DNA from: Methanocalculus taiwanensis
GTDB taxonomy: Archaea > Halobacteriota > Methanomicrobia > Methanomicrobiales > Methanocorpusculaceae
Direction of reading: 5' to 3'
Assembly: GCF_024372745.1 (NCBI RefSeq)
Contig: NZ_VOTZ01000021.1
Coordinates: 1 to 43,886, forward strand
Length of the DNA: 43,886 bases
Made by a program: the position numbers and the translations under genes
The notes under the pieces: model-generated
What the model saw: the letters and a program-made list of their open reading frames with translations, nothing else
The model's database searches: none
What the model was told of the DNA's origin: nothing
Part shown: piece after piece, positions 34,025 through 40,686 of the stretch
Layout: each line of letters begins with the position of its first letter
Numbering within the stretch: position 1 is the stretch's first letter

Positions 34025-34682
34025 ATGCATTATAATACGTGACTCTTTTTCCGGCAGAGCTGTACTCTCCGGCAAATGTCTCGATATTACGCTTGTACCC
34101 TATCCTGTCGGTGATACCGAAGCTCTTCAGCCTCTCACGAACCCGCATCACCTCGTCGACGTCTTTCCAGTCTCTTGTATATACATAGATGACGAGCCGC
34201 TCATCCCGTGACTGTGGATTCTCTTTGATAGTGCTCACTTTTGCAGATATGCCGAGAGTTCCTTCCCAGGTGGCATCCCGGATCTGTGACCAGACTGCAT
34301 CTGCCTGATCCTGTGGAAGGAAGATGAGCCATTTTCCGGCCTCCTCCTCATTGACAGAATCCGGATGGATGCCAGGTGCATCCTGGATGATCCAGTGCAT
34401 TTTATGGGTTTCTGATGGAAGGATGCCCTCTCCCATCTGGTAATGGCAGCATATCTCATCGCACCCTCCAATACTGGAGTGGATCGCCCCGGCAAGCGGC
34501 GGGTATTCTTCACAAAACCGGGCAAATGTCTCCTGGCAGGCCTTTAACAACTCGCTTTCATTGGAAAGAAGCAAAAAAAGAGGTCTCTTGGTCTCTTCCA
34601 TGGCTTTTCCAAAGTATATTGTAAAGATGCCAAAGGCAAGATCTGCAATCTCCTCGTCTATTTCCGGTTCTGTTAACTCCAT
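34023..34682 (-). CDS. DUF1917 family protein (Bles03-like)
   Basis: A 219-aa protein with the DUF1917 (Bles03/C11orf68-like) pattern in its second half: GKWLIFLPQDQADAVWSQIRDATWEGTLGISAKVST, then LVIYVYTRDWKDVDEVMRVRERLKSFGITDRIGYKRN. The family is shared by some archaea and eukaryotes and is sometimes named putative phosphothreonine lyase-like; no activity is shown. The N-terminal 90 residues (MELTEPEIDEEIADLAFGIF and CDEICCHYQMGE) are not recognised. It lies 15 bp downstream of thi4 on the same strand and is probably co-transcribed with it. Confidence 0.75.
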   Translation of the reverse strand: MELTEPEIDEEIADLAFGIFTIYFGKAMEETKRPLFLLLSNESELLKACQETFARFCEEYPPLAGAIHSSIGGCDEICCHYQMGEGILPSETHKMHWIIQDAPGIHPDSVNEEEAGKWLIFLPQDQADAVWSQIRDATWEGTLGISAKVSTIKENPQSRDERLVIYVYTRDWKDVDEVMRVRERLKSFGITDRIGYKRNIETFAGEYSSAGKRVTYYNA

Positions 34683-34697
34683 AATTTCATACCTCCC

Positions 34698-35465
34698 TCA
34701 CAACCGCCCAAGAGATTCACGGGCAAGCACTGCTGCATGCTCCCCTGAGAGTAGCATCCCTCCAAAAACGGGTCCCATACGCGCCTCGCCTGCAACCGCA
34801 TTCGCCGCCATTCCGCAGGCGATGAGGCCAGGGAATATCTCACGGGTATGGCTGATGATGTTTGTCTCTGCCCGTTCAGCCCACATGAATCCCTCTCCGT
34901 GGATGAAAAGATCGCCTCCCTTGTTCCGGACACAATGGGCTACAATCGCATCATGGCCGGTTGCATCGACGGTGATCTTTGCTGCGAGCGTCAGTGGGTC
35001 CACATGGAGCCCTGTCATTTCCACAGGTGATGAGGTGATCACAAGGCCCGATACCCGTCCATCCCCCTTTACGACGACATCCTCGACAGAGGTGAGGTTA
35101 AAAAATTCTGCTCCTGCATCACAGGCTGCGGCGGTCAGTTTCGCAACCGCCTCAATTGAACTCGCGACGAAATAGCCGGATCCGTACTCAGTGTAGCGGA
35201 TTCCAAACTGATCCAGAAGGCGCCGTGCCTCCTCCTGAACTACTATTCGTGGAAATGTCATTCCACCTCCCCACATGCCTCCGCCGACAGAGAGTTTCTT
35301 CTCGATGATGGCGACCTTCCTCCCGTCTCCCGCAGCGAGGGCGGCACAGACAAGGCCGGAGGGTCCGCCACCTACGATGGCAATGTCGAGATCGAGGTAT
35401 CCCGAAAAGATCTCCGCATGTGTTTTGAGGATTGCCCTGCTGATCGTCACTTCATCGAGTTTCAT
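34698..35465 (-). CDS. thi4: Sulfide-dependent thiazole synthase Thi4
   Basis: A 255-aa FAD/NAD-fold protein making the ADP-thiazole precursor of thiamine. The nucleotide site is DIAIVGGGPSGLVCAALA, followed by VGGGMWGGGMTFPRIVV and VDATGHDAIVAH; the C-terminal block ARMGPVFGGMLLSGEHAA is typical. The position of the sulfur-donating cysteine of yeast Thi4 is H154 here (TGLHVDPLTL), so the enzyme should be a true catalyst using free sulfide, as in Methanocaldococcus. ATG 35465 is chosen because GAGGA lies just upstream; TTG 35477 would add four residues. No thiamine riboswitch was recognised. Confidence 0.93.
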   Translation of the reverse strand: MKLDEVTISRAILKTHAEIFSGYLDLDIAIVGGGPSGLVCAALAAGDGRKVAIIEKKLSVGGGMWGGGMTFPRIVVQEEARRLLDQFGIRYTEYGSGYFVASSIEAVAKLTAAACDAGAEFFNLTSVEDVVVKGDGRVSGLVITSSPVEMTGLHVDPLTLAAKITVDATGHDAIVAHCVRNKGGDLFIHGEGFMWAERAETNIISHTREIFPGLIACGMAANAVAGEARMGPVFGGMLLSGEHAAVLARESLGRL

Positions 35466-35506
35466 CTGATTCCTCAATCGTATTAGGTGCGCTGATCTTA
35501 CTAATA

Positions 35507-35522
35507 TTCTCTTTATTTATAG
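35507..35522 (+). promoter_or_regulatory. Box A candidate for htpX
   Basis: The AT-rich TCTCTTTATTTATAGT (about 35507-35522) lies in the divergent thi4/htpX spacer and contains the only TATA-like element ahead of htpX. Expected transcription start is around 35540-35545, so the ATG at 35531 would be lost and 35552 or 35579 used. Confidence 0.45.
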
Positions 35523-35578
35523 TACGGATAATGGTGTTGTTCGCAGGTATTATGAATGCCAAAGGCAAAGATAAGGGT

Positions 35579-36460
35579 ATGAAATGGAAGCGCGACTATG
35601 GCCTCACCATGAGGATGATCTTCACCTGGGCACTGCTGCTCCTTGTGTACCTCATCTTCCTCACCGTGCTACAGGCGGTTCTGGGGCTGTCCCTTCAGCT
35701 TCTGATCGGGATTGCCTTTGTAATGGCCTTCTCACAGTATTTCTTCTCAGACAAGCTGGTGCTGATGAGTACCGGTGCAAGGGTGGTTGCAGAAGATGAG
35801 TACCCCGAACTCCACCGGATGGTTGAGCGGCTCTGTGCGACAGCTGATCTCCCAAAGCCGAGGATTGCCATTATGCAGTCTCCCGTGCCAAATGCGTTTG
35901 CAACCGGGCGAAGCCCAAAGCACGGCGTCGTTGCGGTGACTGATTCGATCATGCGAATTCTCTCAAAGGAGGAGCTTGAAGCGGTTATTGCGCACGAACT
36001 CTCACATATCAAGAACCGTGACGTGATGACACTGACAATTGCCAGTTTCCTTGCAATGGTGGCTTCCCTGATCGTCCAGAACGCACTCTTTGCCTCCCTC
36101 TTTGACAGGCGGGACGGAAACCCCTGGATCATCGCATGGATCGTTGCTATCCTGGTATGGGTGGCGGCAACGCTCCTTATCAGGACGCTCTCGCGGTACC
36201 GTGAGTTTACCGCTGACCGGGGTGCGGCATATATCACGAATAATCCAAAAGCACTCCAGACTGCGCTGCTGAAGATCAGCAACAGGATGGATACAGTGCC
36301 ACGGCAGAAGAAGCAGGAAGTGGAGGGTGCAAATGCCTTCTTCATCATCCCTGCCCTTTCAGGTCAGTCCTTAATGGAGCTCTTCTCGACCCATCCGCCT
36401 CTTGAGAAGCGGATTGCGGCATTAGAGAAGCTGAATGAGGAGATCAGGGGTGGCTGGTAG
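35579..36460 (+). CDS. htpX: HtpX-type membrane zinc metalloprotease (M48B)
   Basis: A 293-aa membrane protease for quality control of misfolded membrane proteins. Two hydrophobic segments near the N-terminus (FTWALLLLVYLIFLTVL and LLIGIAFVMAF) precede the catalytic HELSH in AVIAHELSHIKNRD. Two more hydrophobic segments follow, then the third zinc Glu in YREFTADRGAAYIT. The family N-terminus (M-x-W-K-R-D-x-G-L) points to ATG 35579; ATG 35552 and 35531 would add 9 and 16 residues, and 35552 has an AGGT nearby. It is flanked by the thi4 divergent promoter and tRNA-Gly. Confidence 0.92.
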   Translation: MKWKRDYGLTMRMIFTWALLLLVYLIFLTVLQAVLGLSLQLLIGIAFVMAFSQYFFSDKLVLMSTGARVVAEDEYPELHRMVERLCATADLPKPRIAIMQSPVPNAFATGRSPKHGVVAVTDSIMRILSKEELEAVIAHELSHIKNRDVMTLTIASFLAMVASLIVQNALFASLFDRRDGNPWIIAWIVAILVWVAATLLIRTLSRYREFTADRGAAYITNNPKALQTALLKISNRMDTVPRQKKQEVEGANAFFIIPALSGQSLMELFSTHPPLEKRIAALEKLNEEIRGGW

Positions 36461-36500
36461 CCCCTCTGTTTCCTCCCCAATTGGGATGCAATTACGTAAT

Positions 36501-36510
36501 CCTTAAATCT
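36501..36510 (+). promoter_or_regulatory. Box A candidate of the tRNA-Gly gene
   Basis: CCTTAAATCT (36501-36510) lies about 33 bp upstream of the mature tRNA-Gly 5' end, the normal archaeal tRNA promoter spacing. Confidence 0.5.
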
Positions 36511-36537
36511 CTTCAAAGAGAACATAAAAGACGCATC

Positions 36538-36608
36538 GCATCGATGGTCTAGTGGTATGACTTTGGCCTTCCAAGCCAATAGCCCGGGTTCAATTCCCGG
36601 TCGATGCA
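36538..36608 (+). tRNA. tRNA-Gly (anticodon TCC)
   Basis: A full cloverleaf of 71 nt can be drawn. The acceptor stem GCATCGA/TCGATGC (36538-36544 with 36601-36607) is followed by discriminator A36608. The anticodon arm is TTGGC-CTTCCAA-GCCAA with anticodon TCC, and the T arm is CCGGG-TTCAATT-CCCGG. CCA is not encoded. It reads GGA and, with wobble, other glycine codons. Confidence 0.95.
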
Positions 36609-36666
36609 CTTCGTTCTCCTTTTAAAATCGTTATCTTTTTCGCTTCTTCTCCCCGATCATCATATA

Positions 36667-37656
36667 ATGAAATACTGGATAGTGGGTCTTTGTTTGGTGT
36701 TACTGCTCGCCTGTGCGGGCTGTGTTGCTGAAGAGGGTGCGAAACCTTTGGTTGAATCTCCCGGCGATGAGCCCACTCCTCCATCTGAAGAGGAGCGGTA
36801 TGCTTCAATGGTGATGGCGGCATTGGAGTCATATATGCAGGATGCAGCTTCCTATGCGGCAGTCGCTGGGAAAGAAGAGGCGCTGGCCGCATTTGGTGAT
36901 CCTTCCGGTGATTTCACTTTTGATGGATACTACATCTATGCCTATGATAACGACTGTATTCTGCTTGCCCATCCGTATGAGCCTGAAAGTATCGGGCTCA
37001 ATCGATCCGGGTGGACAGACAGCCGGGGTATGCCGGTGATCCGGATGGCCCGCGATATCGCTCTTGCGGGTGGGGGATTCATCACCTATCTCTATCCAAA
37101 GCCCTCTGATGGCGGAATTGATGAGGCGGCATATGCAACCTATGAGCCGAAGCTTGGATATGTTATACCGGCAGGCGAGGGCTGGTGGATCGGATCCGGT
37201 GTTGCCCTCGCCGATCTCAGTCCGGTTGAGGGGTATCCGGGGGTTGTTGGCGATATGATTGACCTTGTCGGGGACGGAGTTGCGTATGCACTGGCTGAGG
37301 GAGATGAGGCGGCCCTTGCAGAAATCTCAGACCTTGATGGACGGTTTGTGAATGCCAACGGCCATTATCTGTATGCATACAAGTATGACGGCACCCTGAT
37401 TGGGCATCCCTATCTCCCTGAGAAGATCGGATCGAACCTCTATGATCGTGTGGATATGTACGGGATGCGGAATATCGAAGCCCTTGCCACAACTGCTGCT
37501 CGGGGTGGCGGCTTTGTCGTCTTCATCTGGCCAAACCCTGATGAAGGGAACCGCGAGGAACTGAAGATAGGGTATGTCCTCCCGGTGAATGATGAGTGGT
37601 GGCTGGGATCAGGCGTGTACCTGAGCGAGGTAACCGGAGAGTATACGCCGCTCTGA
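36667..37656 (+). CDS. Secreted lipoprotein with two Cache domains
   Basis: A 329-aa predicted lipoprotein. The signal peptide MKYWIVGLCLVLLLACAGC ends in a lipobox with Cys19 as likely lipid site. Two Cache-like units follow: residues about 50-190 (KEEALAAFGDPSGDF, YYIYAYDNDCILLAHPYEPESIG, GGFITYLYPKP, GWWIGSGV) and about 195-325 (YLYAYKYDGTLIGHPYLPEKIG, GGGFVVFIWPNP, EWWLGSGVYLSEV). Cache domains bind small ligands outside the cell, usually joined to kinases or chemoreceptors, but no signalling domain is present. A paralogue lies on the other strand at 39381-40301. ATG 36667 is chosen because it starts the signal peptide; a reading frame from 36604 would run through the tRNA. Confidence 0.88.
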   Translation: MKYWIVGLCLVLLLACAGCVAEEGAKPLVESPGDEPTPPSEEERYASMVMAALESYMQDAASYAAVAGKEEALAAFGDPSGDFTFDGYYIYAYDNDCILLAHPYEPESIGLNRSGWTDSRGMPVIRMARDIALAGGGFITYLYPKPSDGGIDEAAYATYEPKLGYVIPAGEGWWIGSGVALADLSPVEGYPGVVGDMIDLVGDGVAYALAEGDEAALAEISDLDGRFVNANGHYLYAYKYDGTLIGHPYLPEKIGSNLYDRVDMYGMRNIEALATTAARGGGFVVFIWPNPDEGNREELKIGYVLPVNDEWWLGSGVYLSEVTGEYTPL

Positions 37657-37672
37657 GGGGTGGCATCCCCTC
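37655..37672 (+). terminator. Hairpin after the Cache lipoprotein gene
   Basis: GAGGGG (37655-37660) and CCCCTC (37667-37672) form a 6-bp stem with a 6-nt loop at the stop codon of the lipoprotein gene, followed by a T/C-rich stretch. A probable 3' end signal. Confidence 0.45.
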
Positions 37673-37710
37673 TCTGTTCCGGGTTGAATCTACTCCATCT
37701 CACTTTTGAA

Positions 37711-37720
37711 AAGCCTTATC
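37711..37720 (+). promoter_or_regulatory. Box A candidate of the tRNA-Val gene
   Basis: The element AAGCCTTATC (37711-37720), preceded by the A-rich TTTTGAAA, lies about 35 bp upstream of the tRNA-Val 5' end, the expected position for an archaeal tRNA promoter. Confidence 0.45.
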
Positions 37721-37751
37721 CCCGAGGATGAAGAATAGATTAAGGGTACAG

Positions 37752-37825
37752 GGACTCGTGGTCTAGCTGGTTATGACGCCGCCTTCACACGGCGGAGATC
37801 TCGTGTTCGAATCACGACGAGTCCA
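37752..37825 (+). tRNA. tRNA-Val (anticodon CAC)
   Basis: A 74-nt cloverleaf. The acceptor stem GGACTCG/CGAGTCC (37752-37758 with 37818-37824) is followed by discriminator A37825. The anticodon arm is CCGCC-TTCACAC-GGCGG with anticodon CAC reading GTG, and the T arm is TCGTG-TTCGAAT-CACGA. CCA is not encoded. Confidence 0.95.
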
Positions 37826-37837
37826 CTCATTTTCAGC

Positions 37838-37846
37838 TTTTTTTTT
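37838..37846 (+). terminator. Oligo-T terminator after tRNA-Val
   Basis: Nine consecutive T (37838-37846) begin 12 nt after the tRNA 3' end, a strong archaeal termination signal. Confidence 0.65.
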
Positions 37847-37866
37847 GAATTCTATACTCATTGTGA

Positions 37867-37877
37867 GGTTTATATGC
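37867..37877 (+). promoter_or_regulatory. Orphan TATA-like element before the ATPase 3' end
   Basis: GGTTTATATGC (37867-37877) has box A character on the plus strand, but no plus-strand gene follows. Transcription from it would run antisense into the 3' end of the DUF4143 ATPase gene. It may be a chance match or the promoter of an antisense or small RNA. Confidence 0.25.
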
Positions 37878-37933
37878 AGGCCAAAATCCATTTTCATAGA
37901 GTTTGATCGATCTCAATTGCGGTTACGTCTGCT

Positions 37934-39238
37934 TCACAAGATCTGACCATTCCGGGTGAGCCATGTATAACATGGAATGACATGAATTCTTCTTCCGTCA
38001 GTTTCGATCTCATCTGACTCATACTCGGTAATGATGGTTCCCTCCGGCAGGCCGTAGGTCTCCATCGCTTCTGAGAGACCCCTGATCTCCCTCTCCCTTG
38101 TTTTTGGTTCTTTCAGGGATTGTGTCACCTGAACGGCATGGGTGATCTGCCTGTCCACACTCACCAGGAAGTCACATTCGTACTGGCCTTTATGATAGTA
38201 TATTGATTCATACGCTCGTTTGAGGGTCATGAAGATGACATTCTCAATCAGCCTGCCTCTGTTCTCTGAGAACGCAAACGAAACAGCGTTGATAAGACCC
38301 GGATCTATCGCATAGATCTTCTTTGGATTTGCAAGCTGCTTCTTTAGTGAGTAGTCATACTTCATCAGTGTGGAGAGGAGGAACGCGTTCTCCGCATACT
38401 CGATATATTCCCGGACGGTGTCTGTGGAGATCTGTAAGGTTTCTGCGATTTTATTGTACGAGAGGAGGGTTCCGGTATGTGAGATCAGATAGTAGAGGAG
38501 ATCGATGATCTCGCTATTCTTCCGGATTCTGTTTGGAAAGATGATATCCTTGAGATAGATCGTCTCATAGTAGTTCTTCAGGATCTCCATCTTCATGCTC
38601 TCATCGGGTTCAAGGACGACACGAGGAAAACCGCCGTACTTCAGGTATTTACCAAATGCCTCCCTCATCTGCATAATGGTGGGGTACTCAGTCTTCTGAA
38701 AACCGAGGCATTCCGCAAATGTGAGGGGATACACAGTTATGGAGAAGTGACGCCCGGAGAGGCGCGTACTCATCTCCTGTTTGAGAAGTGTTGATACCGA
38801 ACCGGTAAGGATACACTTGATAGTGCTCTTTGTATCATACAACGTCTTTATGGCAGGAGCCCAGTAGGAATAGTTCTGGATCTCATCAATACAAAGATAG
38901 AGGCGTTGTATCTTTCTTCCATGGCGGGCGAGATGTCCTTCAACAATAGAGCTGAGCAGGGTTGGGTCATCTGCCATTGAGAGGAAGAGGGGCTCATCAA
39001 GATTGATGTAGAGGATTGCTTCTCTCCCGACACCCTGATCAAGGAGAGATCGGATTATCTGATAGACGAGGGTCGACTTTCCGGTTCTTCGTGCACCGAC
39101 GATAAGAAGAACCTCCTGTATATTCAGATATCGCTCGATCTGAGGGAATCTGAAGAGGCGGTCGACTCCTGTTTCAAACTCTCCAGAAGACCACCATGGA
39201 TTCTGGCTCTCCAGTGCGATCTCCATTCTCTCATCCAT
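37934..39238 (-). CDS. AAA ATPase with DUF4143 domain
   Basis: A 434-aa P-loop ATPase of the archaeal/bacterial AAA_14-DUF4143 family. Walker A is GARRTGKST (residues 48-56), Walker B is YLCIDEIQ (about 114-121), and sensor-type ILTGSVSTLLKQE is followed by LSGRHFSITVYPLTFAECLGF. A wHTH-like middle section (LLSYNKIAETLQISTDTVREYIEYAENAFLL) and the C-terminal nuclease-like DUF4143 region (YHKGQYECDFLVSVDRQITHAVQVT) follow. The family is abundant in mobile gene pools and its function is unsettled. Two 12-bp direct repeats (39239-39250, 39271-39282) flank its likely TATA, and the upstream one touches the ATG. Confidence 0.9.
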   Translation of the reverse strand: MDERMEIALESQNPWWSSGEFETGVDRLFRFPQIERYLNIQEVLLIVGARRTGKSTLVYQIIRSLLDQGVGREAILYINLDEPLFLSMADDPTLLSSIVEGHLARHGRKIQRLYLCIDEIQNYSYWAPAIKTLYDTKSTIKCILTGSVSTLLKQEMSTRLSGRHFSITVYPLTFAECLGFQKTEYPTIMQMREAFGKYLKYGGFPRVVLEPDESMKMEILKNYYETIYLKDIIFPNRIRKNSEIIDLLYYLISHTGTLLSYNKIAETLQISTDTVREYIEYAENAFLLSTLMKYDYSLKKQLANPKKIYAIDPGLINAVSFAFSENRGRLIENVIFMTLKRAYESIYYHKGQYECDFLVSVDRQITHAVQVTQSLKEPKTREREIRGLSEAMETYGLPEGTIITEYESDEIETDGRRIHVIPCYTWLTRNGQIL

Positions 39239-39282
39239 CTGTCGATTATAGTAGATGATATATGATAAAACTGTCGACTATA
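39239..39282 (-). promoter_or_regulatory. Direct repeats flanking the ATPase promoter
   Basis: On the minus strand TATAATCGACAG (39250-39239) ends directly before the ATPase ATG and TATAGTCGACAG (39282-39271) lies upstream; 11 of 12 bases agree and the offset is 32 bp, close to three helical turns. The TATA-like TTTTATCATATATC between them would place transcription start at the ATG, giving a leaderless message. The repeats probably bind a regulator. Confidence 0.5.
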
Positions 39283-39335
39283 ATTGACATATATGGCGTT
39301 TAGACAATCCGGAATCTCTTCCAATGAAAGATTAA

Positions 39336-39360
39336 GAGAGGGGATATCTTCTTCCCTCTC
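39336..39360 (-). terminator. Hairpin after the minus-strand Cache lipoprotein gene
   Basis: GAGAGGG (39336-39342) and CCCTCTC (39354-39360) pair over 7 bp with an 11-nt loop, 21 bp past the stop codon of the lipoprotein gene ending at 39381. It separates that gene from the ATPase gene. Confidence 0.45.
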
Positions 39361-39380
39361 CCAAAACGCACTTTGAAAAC

Positions 39381-40301
39381 TCAGTTCCGGAGGACGATCT
39401 GGCCCGGTTCGATATACTGGCCGCAACCGATCAGCCAGGTGCCATCGACATCTGTTACATAACTGATCTTCAGATCGGTCTTGTTCGTGAACGGGTTCAC
39501 TGAATAATAATCTACCATTCCACCGCCCCGACCAGCCGTATCGATGAATGCCTGTATATGGTGGCTGCCCATCGGATCGGTGGCATTGATCCGGTTTACG
39601 CCGATCATATCGGGGCGATATGGCCAGGCAAGGACTGTCCCGTCATAATCGTAGGCGAAGATGTACAGTTCACCGTCAATAAACTCCCCCTCTTCGCTGT
39701 TGAATGCCGCCAGGGCTTTGTCTTTCCCCCTTTCAAGTGCAAATTCTTTAGCCACGTCAACGAATCTCCGGAGTTCGGGAGTGATGAGGAGATTCTCATC
39801 AGTATAGACTCCTGCCCCGATCCAGTAGGTTTCATCGACCGGACGGACATAGCTGATCTTTTGCCTGCTCGGCTGATCCCCGGCAGGATAGGGATAATGG
39901 TACAGAATATATCCGCCCCCCTCTTTTGCAAGCATAATCTCAACCTTTGTATAGGGCTTCCCGGAGGCGTCCAGAATGGGCATGAAATCTTCACCGACCA
40001 TCTCCGGCTGGAAGGGGAGGGCAAGAGCGATACCGTTATAATCGAGTGCATAGATGTAGATGTCCTCGTTCACAAACGGGCCGGAGGGATCACCAAATGC
40101 TGAGAGTGCCGTATCCTTGCCATTCTCCAATGCCCAGGCGGCCCCAGAATCGACATATTCTTTAATTTCAAGTGATGTCTGCGGTGTCTCAAGGGTCGGA
40201 TAGGCTGTTTTATGTATTTCGTTCTCCGGTGCCGCTCCAGTACATCCGGCTCCAAGAATGAGGATGGCAAGAATTACGATCACTGATACTTTATGATGCA
40301 T
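39381..40301 (-). CDS. Secreted lipoprotein with two Cache domains (paralogue)
   Basis: A 306-aa predicted lipoprotein. The signal peptide MHHKVSVIVILAILILGAGC has lipobox LGAGC with Cys20. Two Cache-like units follow: about residues 45-175 (KDTALSAFGDPSGPF, IYIYALDYNGIALALPFQPEMVG, GGGYILYHYPYPAG, YWIGAGVYTDENL) and 180-305 (KDKALAAFNSEEGEF, LYIFAYDYDGTVLAWPYRPDMIG, GGGMVDYYSVNPF, TWLIGCGQYIEP). It shares architecture and several motifs with the plus-strand gene at 36667. Like that one it lacks any kinase or chemoreceptor part, so it may be a substrate-binding partner for a receptor elsewhere. Confidence 0.87.
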   Translation of the reverse strand: MHHKVSVIVILAILILGAGCTGAAPENEIHKTAYPTLETPQTSLEIKEYVDSGAAWALENGKDTALSAFGDPSGPFVNEDIYIYALDYNGIALALPFQPEMVGEDFMPILDASGKPYTKVEIMLAKEGGGYILYHYPYPAGDQPSRQKISYVRPVDETYWIGAGVYTDENLLITPELRRFVDVAKEFALERGKDKALAAFNSEEGEFIDGELYIFAYDYDGTVLAWPYRPDMIGVNRINATDPMGSHHIQAFIDTAGRGGGMVDYYSVNPFTNKTDLKISYVTDVDGTWLIGCGQYIEPGQIVLRN

Positions 40302-40680
40302 ATAAGCTCAATTCTCAACTCAACATCTTTAATCTGCCGAATTGATGTCATATCTTCTGTGCTTCTGTTTACAATGGTTCAGCCGGCACCTGTTCTCATG
40401 CATCTGGATGAAACCAATCCGGCCGGTTATTGATCTGTTGAGATTTTAATGAATGCGGGTTCTTTTTGTTGTATGTCATCTGTGTCCCACAATCTGATTT
40501 GTAGGACATATTATTCTTTTTATGTCCCACTAACTTCTTTATGGATCGTAGATGACCCACAACGTATCCCGGCGGCTGGCTTTTCGAGATAATCTGGTGG
40601 CTGAAAAGGTGTCTGGGATAAGAACTGTTTCATTCTGTATACAAGCAGGTACGGTGATCGTGAATACTATCATTCTCTTT
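40302..40680. other. 379-bp spacer between the Cache lipoprotein and Fic genes
   Basis: No confident gene. On the minus side it holds the upstream region of the lipoprotein gene. It also contains a cluster of TGTCCCAC-like repeats (40483-40560), a palindrome centred on a TATA-like element (40504-40527) and the start of a 44-codon plus-strand frame at 40552 that runs into the Fic stop region. Confidence 0.5.
40483..40560 (+). promoter_or_regulatory. TGTCCCAC repeat cluster with TATA-centred palindrome
   Basis: TGTCCCAC occurs at 40483-40490 and 40523-40530, TGACCCAC at 40553-40560, and an inverted version GTAGGACA at 40501-40508. GGACATA (40504-40510) and TATGTCC (40521-40527) form a 7-bp palindrome whose 10-nt centre holds the T-rich box A candidate TATTCTTTTTATG. 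The last repeat overlaps the ATG at 40552. The arrangement looks like a multi-site operator. Confidence 0.45.
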
Positions 40681-40686
40681 TTATAA
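40552..40686 (+). CDS. Possible small protein of 44 aa, unknown
   Basis: An open frame starting MTHNVSRRLAFRDNLVAEKV with a basic N-terminal half and a hydrophobic end (AGTVIVNTIILFL) that might associate with membrane. It is listed only because ATG 40552 stands about 30 bp after a TATA-like element framed by a palindrome, the spacing of a leaderless archaeal transcript. It overlaps the Fic gene end by 6 bp on the opposite strand. No family is recognised; it may be a chance frame. Confidence 0.2.
   Translation: MTHNVSRRLAFRDNLVAEKVSGIRTVSFCIQAGTVIVNTIILFL

Noticed and set aside
35466-35530. Possible thiamine riboswitch before thi4
   Set aside because: The spacer is only 65 bp and shows no THI-box-like conserved sequence; such riboswitches are rare in archaea.
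36604-36666. Upstream extension of the Cache lipoprotein gene
   Set aside because: It would begin inside the tRNA-Gly acceptor stem; ATG 36667 starts directly at a normal lipoprotein signal peptide.
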